From Syntrophotalea carbinolica DSM 2380 (GTDB lineage Bacteria; Desulfobacterota; Desulfuromonadia; Desulfuromonadales; Syntrophotaleaceae): DNA of 64,000 bases. The translations under genes were made by a program, and so were the position numbers. The notes under the pieces are model-generated. The model made no database searches. It had not been told where the DNA came from and saw only the letters and a list, made by a program, of their open reading frames with translations. Positions within the stretch are counted from its first letter, which is position 1; each line of letters opens with the position of its first letter. This document shows, piece by piece, positions 55,958 through 63,808 of this stretch. Where the stretch lies: positions 1,798,001 to 1,862,000 of the forward strand of contig NC_007498.2 of NCBI RefSeq assembly GCF_000012885.1. The letters run 5' to 3'.

Positions 55958-56570
55958 CGGAAATAGTGGCAAACGCTATCTTGAAACCTGTCGAAGTGAA
56001 TTCTGGCAAAAGGTCTTCCGGTTGGAACTCGCTTACCTCGTCAAGCATCTCGAAGGATGCGGCGAAATCCTCAGTGTGGGATGTGGCCCGGCGATTCTTG
56101 AAGGAGAATTGACCAAGCTTGGTTTCAGTGTCACGGGGCTGGACATATCCCAAGAAGCATTGAGCTGCGCACCGGATAAAATCAGAACAGTGGTGGCACG
56201 GGCAGAGGATATGCCTTTCCCTGCCAATTCTTTTGATGCGGTAATTTATGTGGCCTCTTTGCAGTTTGTCGACAACTACCGAGAAGCGATTAAGAAAACA
56301 GCCGCCGTGTTGCGACCCAACGGCAAATTTATCGCCATGTTGCTGAACCCGGCGTCCATGTTTTTCAGGAAAAAAATGCAAGATCCCAGTTCTTATATGA
56401 CCAAAATCAAACATACGGATCTAAAAGCTGTGGAGGAAACGATTACAGCATTTTTCACAGTGCATACCGAATATTTTCTTCGCATTGATAACAACGAGGT
56501 TTCAACTGTCGCCAAAGAAGCCGACGCAGCCTTGTACATCATTTCAGGCACCAGGAACGCGCAGATATAG
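55947..56570 (+). CDS. Class I SAM-dependent methyltransferase
   Basis: This 207-residue protein has motif I (ILSVGCGPAILEGEL), motif II (VTGLDISQEAL) and motif IV (SFDAVIYVASLQFV), a Methyltransf_11-type fold. It starts inside the radical SAM gene, so the two are probably coupled. The substrate is unknown. It sits between the radical SAM and second ATPase genes. Confidence 0.85.
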   Translation: MTDNGNSGKRYLETCRSEFWQKVFRLELAYLVKHLEGCGEILSVGCGPAILEGELTKLGFSVTGLDISQEALSCAPDKIRTVVARAEDMPFPANSFDAVIYVASLQFVDNYREAIKKTAAVLRPNGKFIAMLLNPASMFFRKKMQDPSSYMTKIKHTDLKAVEETITAFFTVHTEYFLRIDNNEVSTVAKEADAALYIISGTRNAQI

Positions 56571-56582
56571 GGAGCGAAAGAA

Positions 56583-57458
56583 ATGCAGGAGTTGGTAATT
56601 ATCAGCGGTAAAGGTGGTACAGGAAAGACCAGTATAACAGCATCCTTCGCCATGCTTGCCGAACGCCCGGTCATCGCCGATTGTGATGTGGATGCTGCTG
56701 ATCTGCACCTGATTCTATCACCCTCGGTCAAATCAAGCCACGCATTCAGGGCCGGACATGAGGCTGTTATTCGCGCGGAAAAATGTAACGGTTGCGGCGC
56801 CTGCCTGGTCCATTGCCGTTTTTGCGCGGTTAAAAAAAGCGCCGAACAGACAGGGAAACCGATTTTTTCCATCGATCCCGTTGCCTGCGAGGGGTGTGGC
56901 GTCTGTGTGTACGTTTGTCCGGAACAGGCCATCGATTTTCCCGAGAGACTTTGTGGCGAATGGATGGTGTCAGATACCCGCTGCGGCCCCATGGTTCATG
57001 CCAGGCTGGGTATAGCCGCGGAAAATTCCGGCAAACTTGTTTCTACGGTTCGCCAGGAAGCCCGCCGACTTGCAAAAGAGAAGGATCACCCTTTAGTCAT
57101 TGTTGACGGCCCACCGGGGATTGGATGCCCGGTTATCGCGTCGGTGACTGGAGCGACTATGGTGCTGGCGGTTACGGAACCTACGGTATCCGGGGAACAC
57201 GATTTGGAGCGGGTTCTTTCCCTGACGCGGCATTTTCAGATTCCCACCGCGATCTGTGTGAATAAATGGGACATAAACCCTGAGATGACGGCCCGCATTG
57301 AGGATACTGCACGGCAGGCAGGCGCAAAGATTGCCGGCCGAATCCGTTACGACGGTTCGATCACCCAAGCCCAGATGGGCGAAAAGGCGGTAGTGGAAAC
57401 GGATGCTCCCTGTGTCGAGGATATCAAAGCCATCTGGAACAACCTTGGCTTTACATGA
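56583..57458 (+). CDS. MinD/Mrp-type ATPase with inserted ferredoxin domain (second copy)
   Basis: This 291-residue protein has deviant Walker A ISGKGGTGKTSITAS. The ferredoxin insert has CNGCGACLVHCRFCAV and CEGCGVCVYVCPEQAI. A Walker B-like IVDGPPGIGCPVI and VTEPTVSGEHDLE follow. It is a paralogue of the 54085 protein, and the two probably form the heteromeric ATPase of the ORP-like complex. The ribosome site AGGGAGCG lies close upstream. Confidence 0.9.
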   Translation: MQELVIISGKGGTGKTSITASFAMLAERPVIADCDVDAADLHLILSPSVKSSHAFRAGHEAVIRAEKCNGCGACLVHCRFCAVKKSAEQTGKPIFSIDPVACEGCGVCVYVCPEQAIDFPERLCGEWMVSDTRCGPMVHARLGIAAENSGKLVSTVRQEARRLAKEKDHPLVIVDGPPGIGCPVIASVTGATMVLAVTEPTVSGEHDLERVLSLTRHFQIPTAICVNKWDINPEMTARIEDTARQAGAKIAGRIRYDGSITQAQMGEKAVVETDAPCVEDIKAIWNNLGFT

Positions 57459-57597
57459 TTCTAAAGTTCTTGACCAACTGACTGTTTTGGGATCAATGTC
57501 ACCGGTTCTCCCTCATGTTGACTTGAAACGAATGCCGTTGTTGATATGGAGATGATGGACTGAGAGGAGCTAAATTTATGAAAGGTCGGAAACTTCA

Positions 57598-58434
57598 ATG
57601 CAAACCGCTGATGTAAAAATCACGATCCTTGTCGACAACCTGGTTGGTGAAGGTCTTATTGTCGAGCACGGCTTGTCGTTTTGGATAGAGACAAATGACC
57701 AGCGTATTTTATTTGACACAGGGCAGGGTGGTGCCCTCAAGAACAACGCATATGCTCTTGGTGTCGATTTGAGCAAAACGGATATGCTGGTTTTAAGCCA
57801 TGGACACTACGATCATACCGGCGGTCTGCCTTATGTTTTGCAACGGGCTCATAATGTTCACATTTATGGTCATCCCGGTATGGTTCAGCCGCGCTACAGC
57901 ATGAGCAATGGAACCTCCAAATCCATTCAAATGCCACGTAAATCCATGATGGCTATTGATAAATTACCTTCTAAACAACTTCACTGGGTTCAACAACCGA
58001 TTTTTCTGTCGGATAAAATCGGCCTGACCGGTCCGATACCCCGCGAGACAAGTTTTGAGGACCCGGGAGGTCCGTTTTACCTTAATCCCGAGGCGAAAAT
58101 CGCCGACCCTATTGATGATGATCTCGCGCTCTGGATTCGTAAGGACGATGAACTCATCGTTTGTGTTGGCTGTGCCCATGCAGGGTTGGTAAATACGCTG
58201 AACTACATCAGATCCCTGAATCATGGCCTGAGGATTCGGACTGTTATCGGCGGGTTTCATCTGCACAACGCCAATCGTCAACGTTTGGATGAAACCATAG
58301 CAGCTTTGCGGCAGCTGGATACGGATACGGTGGTTGCTTGTCACTGCACAGGTGAAACGGCTGTCGACTTGCTTCGTGAAAAGCTAGGTGATCGGGTGTC
58401 GACTGGGGTCGCGGGGATGACTTATCAGTTCTAG
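57598..58434 (+). CDS. Metallo-beta-lactamase-fold hydrolase
   Basis: This 278-residue protein has the MBL zinc motif LSHGHYDHTGG (HxHxDH), with VCVGCAHAGLVN and VIGGFHLH further on. It resembles the family annotated as dihydropterin ribofuranosylaminobenzene phosphate synthase-like, common in methanogens and anaerobes, but that activity cannot be assigned. A 139-bp gap separates it from the second ATPase gene; a weak ribosome site leaves the start uncertain. Confidence 0.82.
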   Translation: MQTADVKITILVDNLVGEGLIVEHGLSFWIETNDQRILFDTGQGGALKNNAYALGVDLSKTDMLVLSHGHYDHTGGLPYVLQRAHNVHIYGHPGMVQPRYSMSNGTSKSIQMPRKSMMAIDKLPSKQLHWVQQPIFLSDKIGLTGPIPRETSFEDPGGPFYLNPEAKIADPIDDDLALWIRKDDELIVCVGCAHAGLVNTLNYIRSLNHGLRIRTVIGGFHLHNANRQRLDETIAALRQLDTDTVVACHCTGETAVDLLREKLGDRVSTGVAGMTYQF

Positions 58435-58516
58435 GACAGGGGGAGAAATCCAACGACATCAGGAGGTTAACAACAAGGGCGGATTGGATGGATTCAAACC
58501 TGAAGGGAGGCTCGAT

Positions 58517-59560
58517 ATGGCTGACAAACAAAGCATTCTTGAAGCTATCAAGGTCGTTCAGGATCCGGAACTGAATAAGAGTCTTATCGATCTCGGCATG
58601 ATTCGAGACATTTTCGTAGAAAAAGGCTTGGTCAGACTATCCCTGGCGCTCACCACTTCCAAATGTCCCAAAAAAGAGGCCATCGTAGCGGAGATCAGGC
58701 AAGTACTGCAGAATCTGCCCGACGTTTCCAAAGTTGAGGTAAAACTGACGACTTTGACGAAGGAAGAACTTCGGAAACTTTTTCCAGAACATCCATTGGT
58801 CGGTCTGAACAGAGTACGTCATGTTTTGGCCGTGGCCAGCGGCAAGGGTGGGGTGGGCAAAACCACGGCAGCGGTGAACGTCGCCCTTGGTCTGGCAGCA
58901 AAGGGCAACCGGGTTGGCCTTCTCGATGCAGATGTCTACGGACCGAGTGTACCGGTCATGCTGGGACTCAATGATTCGCCGGACTGGGAAAATGGCATGA
59001 TGATTCCCGTGGAGAAATTCGGACTCAGGATCATGTCGTTAGGTATGATTACCGATAAGGGCAAGCCCGTTGTTTGGCGAGGACCGCTTGTATCCAAGGC
59101 GATCAGGCAATTGCTGGGGCAGGTTCTGTGGGGCGATCTGGACTATCTGGTGGTGGATCTTCCACCCGGCACCGGAGATCCCTCCATTACGGTGGCGCAA
59201 GCCATACCCGGTGCGACTGTCCTGATGGTTACCACGCCACAGGAAGTGGCTCTGGCCGATGTTCGCAGGTCTATAGACTTATTTAATAAATTCAACATTG
59301 GTATCCTTGGGTTGCTTGAAAATATGTCCTATTTCTTCTGCGGTCATAGCGAAAAACCGATTGAGATTTTTGGGCAGGGTGGGGGTGAAAAATTAAGTAA
59401 AGAGTTCGGACTACCGTTGTTAGGAAAGATTCCCATCGATTTGGAAATAGGAAAGGGCGGCGACTCTGGAGTGCCGCTGATGATATTGGCGCCTGATTCT
59501 GAAACCGGCAGGATATTTCAGAATATTGCAGAAAAAATCATGGGGGTTGTCAGGAACTGA
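58517..59560 (+). CDS. Mrp/NBP35-type Fe-S cluster carrier ATPase
   Basis: The protein has 347 residues from ATG 58517 (AAGGGAGG). The N-terminal MIP18-like domain (residues about 5-85, VVQDPELNKSLIDLGMIRDI) is followed by the ATPase core with ASGKGGVGKTT, DADVYGPSVP and VVDLPPGTGDPSI. No CxxC near the C-terminus is evident: CG in YFFCGHSEKP is the only such site. Mrp proteins carry and deliver [4Fe-4S] clusters. It ends the operon and is also found in Desulfovibrio ORP loci. Confidence 0.92.
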   Translation: MADKQSILEAIKVVQDPELNKSLIDLGMIRDIFVEKGLVRLSLALTTSKCPKKEAIVAEIRQVLQNLPDVSKVEVKLTTLTKEELRKLFPEHPLVGLNRVRHVLAVASGKGGVGKTTAAVNVALGLAAKGNRVGLLDADVYGPSVPVMLGLNDSPDWENGMMIPVEKFGLRIMSLGMITDKGKPVVWRGPLVSKAIRQLLGQVLWGDLDYLVVDLPPGTGDPSITVAQAIPGATVLMVTTPQEVALADVRRSIDLFNKFNIGILGLLENMSYFFCGHSEKPIEIFGQGGGEKLSKEFGLPLLGKIPIDLEIGKGGDSGVPLMILAPDSETGRIFQNIAEKIMGVVRN

Positions 59561-59785
59561 AGCGGGAATATGGGCACCATGCGAGTTCAAAATGAAAAAA
59601 TGAGACAATGGCCGCAGGGACCGGAACCGAACTAACCTCTTAAAATTCCGCTTTTTCTTGTTAAATAACGAGTGTGCCCCAAAACCCTTTTATCGATAGT
59701 GTCCTTTCTTCCAAAATAAACTTGAGAAGGACTGCGTAAATGATAAATTTAAAGAGTACGTGGGTAGAGAGGGGGTGACCAGAGG

Positions 59786-60022
59786 ATGAAAGTAAACGTA
59801 AAATGCTTCGCCAATCTGTCAAAAGAAGGAACGTGTGATTATCATGGCAGTACTCCTTGTGAGATTCCTGACAAGGGTACCGTAATGGATGTGGTTAAAA
59901 AACTCGATCTTAATGGGGATGATATTAAGATCATTTTTGTGAACCACAAGGAGGTCACCTTGGATAGCGTCTTAAAAGAGGGGGACCAAGTGGCGCTGTC
60001 ACCTAAAACGGGTGGTATGTAA
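59786..60022 (+). CDS. MoaD/ThiS-like small ubiquitin-fold protein
   Basis: This 78-residue protein has the beta-grasp pattern MKVNVKCFANLSKEG ... KGTVMDVVKKLDL ... IIFVNHKEV, ending LSPKTGGM. MoaD and ThiS end in a Gly-Gly that is adenylated by MoeB/ThiF. Here one Met follows the GG, so processing would be needed, or it is a tungstate/AOR-linked variant. No partner activation gene is near. AGAGG precedes ATG 59786. Confidence 0.8.
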   Translation: MKVNVKCFANLSKEGTCDYHGSTPCEIPDKGTVMDVVKKLDLNGDDIKIIFVNHKEVTLDSVLKEGDQVALSPKTGGM

Positions 60023-60079
60023 TCCTATCTTTGCTTGTCGTTAAATTGTCGTCGATCATAGGATCTGCTTGTTGGGAAA

Positions 60080-60106
60080 GGCACTCCAGTTTGAGTGTCT
60101 TTTTTT
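60080..60106 (+). terminator. Terminator of the MoaD-like gene
   Basis: GGCACTC (60080-60086) pairs with GAGTGTC (60093-60099) around CAGTTT, followed by T7. Confidence 0.75.
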
Positions 60107-60185
60107 GCACCCTGATTTTCAGTGAGTAGATAAAAAGCCTGGAAATAATAAAAAGGCGTAAGAAAATTACCCTCCAGGAGACAAT

Positions 60186-61217
60186 ATGATCGCGCTTTTT
60201 CGTGAAAGCCTAACTCACGCCATAATGATTACTGGCTTTGTCTTTGTCATGATGCTGGTGATCGAATATCTTAATGTGCTTACACAGGGAACATGGCAAC
60301 AAGGGTTGCGTGGCAGTCGCTGGCAACAATATCTGCTGGCTTCCTTGCTGGGGGCCATTCCTGGTTGTCTAGGGGCGTTCACTGTTGTCTCTCTTTTTTC
60401 TCATCGGGTTGTTTCGTTAGGGGCGGTGGTTGCTGCAATGATTGCCACTAGCGGTGACGAGTCATTTGTTATGTTGTCCATGATACCCGGCACGGCCCTT
60501 CTGATCTTTTTCGTCCTGTTTATAATAGGAATTGCCGCTGGGGTATTGACCGACTTCCTGTTCGGTAAAAAAGCAGCAAAATGGGCAGGAGCATGCCATG
60601 AACTTGACCTTCATGAGGAAGAGATCTGTCATTGCTTCCCCCGCGGCCACATCGCAGAACAATGGAGGCATTGTAGCCTTGCTCGGGGCGCGATGTCACT
60701 TGGCTTGTGTCTGTTCATATTTGGCCTGCTGAGCGGACAGTTAGGTCCCCGGGATTGGAACTGGATTAAAGGTAGTCTGTTTTTGACTTCTGGGATGGGC
60801 CTGTTCATTGTGTCCACAGTACCGGATCATTTCCTGGAGGAGCATCTTTGGGAACACCTGGCAAAGGTACACGTTCAACGCGTGTTTCTCTGGACTTTTG
60901 GGGCCCTGTTTCTCATGCATGTACTCGTGGATTACTTTCATTTTACGGGGTGGATGAGAGAGAACCAGTTGCTGTTATTGGCCATTGCTTGCCTTATCGG
61001 GTTGGTGCCGGAATCAGGCCCACATCTTGTGTTTCTTACACTGTTTACCCAAGGAGCTGTTCCTCTCAGTATTCTCATGGCTAGTTCCATTGTTCAAGAC
61101 GGACACGGCATGCTGCCTTTATTGGCCGATTCGCGTATGAACTTTCTCAGGATCAAAGCCATAAACTTTTCCGTAGGCCTTTTAATCGGCATTGTGGGTT
61201 ATATTATCGGATGGTGA
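60186..61217 (+). CDS. Putative manganese transporter (PF11449-like membrane protein)
   Basis: This 343-residue protein has about ten membrane helices. The start follows CCTCCAGGAG with ATG 60186. Segments such as LGAIPGCLGAFTVVSLFSHRV, MIATSGDESFVMLSMIPG and GLVPESGPHLVFLTLFTQGA are repeated-like halves typical of the family named putative manganese transporter. A loop in the middle has a His/Cys/Glu stretch (CHELDLHEEEICHCFPRGH) that may bind metal. The metal is not proven. Confidence 0.75.
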   Translation: MIALFRESLTHAIMITGFVFVMMLVIEYLNVLTQGTWQQGLRGSRWQQYLLASLLGAIPGCLGAFTVVSLFSHRVVSLGAVVAAMIATSGDESFVMLSMIPGTALLIFFVLFIIGIAAGVLTDFLFGKKAAKWAGACHELDLHEEEICHCFPRGHIAEQWRHCSLARGAMSLGLCLFIFGLLSGQLGPRDWNWIKGSLFLTSGMGLFIVSTVPDHFLEEHLWEHLAKVHVQRVFLWTFGALFLMHVLVDYFHFTGWMRENQLLLLAIACLIGLVPESGPHLVFLTLFTQGAVPLSILMASSIVQDGHGMLPLLADSRMNFLRIKAINFSVGLLIGIVGYIIGW

Positions 61218-61373
61218 TTTTGATAAAACAGGTAAATTACAGGATTTCGCAAAAGTAAGGTTAATGGGAACAACCCAGTTATTCAGGTCTCTAAGAGGGA
61301 AACTGAAGACGGCGGCCGTAAGCAACAGATGTATTTGCATGACAGTAAGAATTACTCAGAATGATGTGGGTTG

Positions 61374-62021
61374 CTAAAAATCTCTGTCCCGTTGATTCAT
61401 TTTTACCGTCAATTCGGCCAGCCCCGGGGTGAAGTTTTCTTTTTGAACAACGACATCGTCAGGAACAAGAAGATTTGCAGGGGTGAAATTCCAGATCCCT
61501 TTGATACCGGAAGCAACGAGAAAATCCGTTGTTTTTTGAGCCTTTTCGAACGGAACGGAAAGGATGGCCATGCGAACCTGAGTTCTTTGGAGCAGTTCAC
61601 CCAAACGTGTGGTCGGAAAAACAGGTACTCCGTGGAATACTTCTCCGAAAGGTTTCGGATTGTCGTCAAAGGCGGCCAAAATCTTAATCTCGGTTTCCAG
61701 AAATGCCCGGTTTTTAAGGAGGAAGGCCCCAATGTTTTCGATGCCAACCAGAAAGACATTAAAATCTTTCCCCCATCCCAAAAAATCCTCTATGCCCTTA
61801 ATGAGCTCCGTTACGGGGTAACCGATTCGCGGCACTCCACTGACCTGTGTCAACTCGAGATCTTTACGTACCAAGATCGGCTGAGCTTGGGTTTTTTCTG
61901 CAAGATAGACAGACGAAACATATTCTTCGCCACTTTCCGACAACTCACGGAGAATTTGAAGATAAGTGGGAAGACGCCTTACAGATGGCAGTTTTTCGAC
62001 CTTAAAAGGGGCTTTTTTCAT
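61374..62021 (-). CDS. rex: Rex-like redox-sensing repressor with altered nucleotide motif
   Basis: This 215-residue protein has an N-terminal winged helix (PSVRRLPTYLQILRELSESG, ending VRKDLELTQ) and a Rossmann domain. Rex proteins have GxGxxG (GAGNLG) there; this one has VFLVGIENIGAFLL, with Glu in place of the second Gly. IPDDVVVQKE-type C-terminal parts are present (LLVPDDVVVQKENF). It is located just downstream of the alcohol dehydrogenase region on the same strand. It probably represses fermentation genes, but NAD(H) sensing may be changed. Confidence 0.8.
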   Translation of the reverse strand: MKKAPFKVEKLPSVRRLPTYLQILRELSESGEEYVSSVYLAEKTQAQPILVRKDLELTQVSGVPRIGYPVTELIKGIEDFLGWGKDFNVFLVGIENIGAFLLKNRAFLETEIKILAAFDDNPKPFGEVFHGVPVFPTTRLGELLQRTQVRMAILSVPFEKAQKTTDFLVASGIKGIWNFTPANLLVPDDVVVQKENFTPGLAELTVKMNQRDRDF

Positions 62022-62376
62022 AAGGGTCTCTGACCTGCCTCCGGCTAATAGGTTATTGTAGGAGAGAACTCTGTCTGGGACTGTTCAAAAGGGAAATATT
62101 CGAAAATTGATTAAATATCAGGCAGTAAATTAGATTTAAATAGTTATTTGAGACAAACAATGCATTGAATATTGAACATTCATTTTATTTTGAGGCTATT
62201 GTACAATAATTTTTCATCGAGATAAAGGTCATGTTAGAGCTATTATCGCCGTTGCAGATTTCCAAAAACGGTTGCCGGTCATAAAACTCCTTCCTCCCTA
62301 ATGTTTTCAAATCCCTCAAAAAGAAAAAGCCCGACCAATGGCCGGGCTTTTCATTTTCCTGTAGGAAGTCGCTTAA
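62022..62376. other. Intergenic region upstream of the Rex-like gene
   Basis: About 355 bp, AT-rich, without a supported gene. It holds a 10-bp palindrome ATTGTACAAT (62198-62207) and a TGAAT/ATTCA inverted pair near 62165-62181, either of which could be an operator. It also holds the alcohol dehydrogenase terminator. Confidence 0.45.
62325..62351 (-). terminator. Terminator of the alcohol dehydrogenase gene
   Basis: AAAAGCCCG (62325-62333) pairs with CGGGCTTTT (62343-62351). On the minus strand the stem is followed by TTTTTC, 26 bp after the stop. Confidence 0.8.
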
Positions 62377-63549
62377 TTACATAGCGGCCTTATAGATGTC
62401 GATGACCTGGTCCAGCGTAGCAGTACGCGGATTGGTCAGCATACAGGCATCTTTCTGTGCATTTTCTGCCATGGTCTTAAGGTCTTCTTCTTTGACATTC
62501 AGCTCGGTCAGGCCGGCCGGGATGCCGATGGAAGCGGACAGTTCGCGAATGGCTTCGATGCCGGCGGCAGCAGCTTCGGTGACACTCAGACCCTCGGTGG
62601 GTACGCCCATGAAGTCGGCGATGTCAGCGAAGCGATCCGGGCAGGCGATCATGTTGTAGTCGCAAACGGCCGGCAACAGGATGGCGTTGCAGACACCGTG
62701 AGGCAGGTTGTAGAAACCGCCGAGCTGGTGAGCCATGGCGTGTACGTAGCCGAGAGAGGCGTTGTTGAACGCCATGCCGGCCAGGTACTGTGCGTAACAC
62801 ATGGCATCGCGAGCGGCGATGTTGGCGCCCAGGGCAACGGCAGGACGCAACCACTCGGCGATCAGACGGATGGCTTTTTCGGCGCAAGCGTCGGTGATCG
62901 GAGTAGCGATGGTGGAAACATAGGCTTCCACGGCGTGGGTCAGGGCGTCCATGCCGGTGGCTGCGGTCAGTGCGGGGGGCTTGCCCAGCATCAGAACGGG
63001 GTCGTCAACAGCGATCAGCGGAGTGCAGCGCCAGTCGACGATAGCCATTTTAACATGGGTTTCGAGGTTGGTGATGATGCAGAAGCGGGTCATTTCGGAA
63101 GCGGTACCCGCGGTGGTGTTGATCGCGATCAGGGGGGTCATGGGAACGGTGGATTTGTTCACACCCTCATAGTCGCGGATGTTGCCGCCGCCGGCAGTAA
63201 CCAGGCCAATACCTTTGGCGCAGTCATGGGAAGAACCGCCGCCCAGGGAAACGATGAAGTCACAGCCTTCGTCTTCGTAGACTTTTACGCCGTCGTGAAC
63301 GTTTTTGTCGGTGGGGTTAGGCTCAGCACCGGGGTAAATGACAACCTCAACACCAGCATCTTTGATGTAGCCGGCGATAGTGTCGGCTACACCCATCTTC
63401 ATCAGGCCGGCATCGGTAACGAGGAGAGCTTTTTTAGCGCCGAGTTCATTGGCTTTAGGGCCAACTTCCTTGGCGCAACCAGGACCCATCAGGGTAACGC
63501 TGGGGATGAAAAAGCCGTAGGTAGTTTCTGCGAGATTTACCACTGCCAT
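62377..63549 (-). CDS. Iron-containing alcohol dehydrogenase
   Basis: This 390-residue protein has an excellent AGGAGGA before ATG 63549. Class III motifs: FVSLGGGSSHDCAKGIGL-type NAD loop (shown in part), TTAGTASEMTRF, MDALTHAVEAYVST, and the metal-site histidines HAMAHQLGGFYNLPHG. It interconverts alcohols and aldehydes with NAD(H), the step expected in ethanol fermentation or oxidation. Codon use is strongly biased to a few GC-ending codons compared with its neighbours, suggesting high expression. Confidence 0.93.
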   Translation of the reverse strand: MAVVNLAETTYGFFIPSVTLMGPGCAKEVGPKANELGAKKALLVTDAGLMKMGVADTIAGYIKDAGVEVVIYPGAEPNPTDKNVHDGVKVYEDEGCDFIVSLGGGSSHDCAKGIGLVTAGGGNIRDYEGVNKSTVPMTPLIAINTTAGTASEMTRFCIITNLETHVKMAIVDWRCTPLIAVDDPVLMLGKPPALTAATGMDALTHAVEAYVSTIATPITDACAEKAIRLIAEWLRPAVALGANIAARDAMCYAQYLAGMAFNNASLGYVHAMAHQLGGFYNLPHGVCNAILLPAVCDYNMIACPDRFADIADFMGVPTEGLSVTEAAAAGIEAIRELSASIGIPAGLTELNVKEEDLKTMAENAQKDACMLTNPRTATLDQVIDIYKAAM

Positions 63550-63560
63550 TTTGAATCCTC

Positions 63561-63779
63561 CTAATCGAGCGTTGAGGATGAAGGAACCCTATTTATCTTC
63601 TGCGAGGTAGACCGTGGCCCTTCATCCAAAAGAGTGAATTCTCCTAGTGGATCATTAAAAAGATAAAATACTTGTGCCGTTTCTCCGGACAACTCAAAGC
63701 TCACAGGCGTTATGTAGCCCAGGGAACGTCGGCGCAAAGTGGATCGGTTCGTATCGTTTGTTGGCATGAACTGATCCAT
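63561..63779 (-). pseudogene. IS3-family transposase C-terminal remnant
   Basis: The 72-residue minus-strand frame contains TLRRRSLGYITPVSFE, matching the C-terminal end of IS3-type integrase transposases (RRRHSSLGYlSPveFE). The catalytic DDE part is missing, and the frame begins near a promoter-like TTGACA (63808 down to 63803). It lies 11 bp upstream of the alcohol dehydrogenase start on the same strand. So it is a decayed insertion sequence end, not a working gene. Confidence 0.5.
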
Positions 63780-63808
63780 CTTCTATCATTGGCAACTTTA
63801 CATGTCAA
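63780..63808 (-). promoter_or_regulatory. Possible promoter upstream of the IS remnant and adh
   Basis: On the minus strand TTGACA (63808-63803) is followed after 17 bp by TAGAAG (63785-63780). The -10 box is a weak match, so this is tentative. Confidence 0.35.

Noticed and set aside
59640-59785. Possible molybdenum-cofactor riboswitch before the MoaD-like gene
   Set aside because: No conserved riboswitch stems could be drawn by eye in this stretch.
62165-62207. Canonical Rex operator before the Rex-like gene
   Set aside because: Neither palindrome matches the usual TTGTGAA/TTCACAA form closely enough to call.
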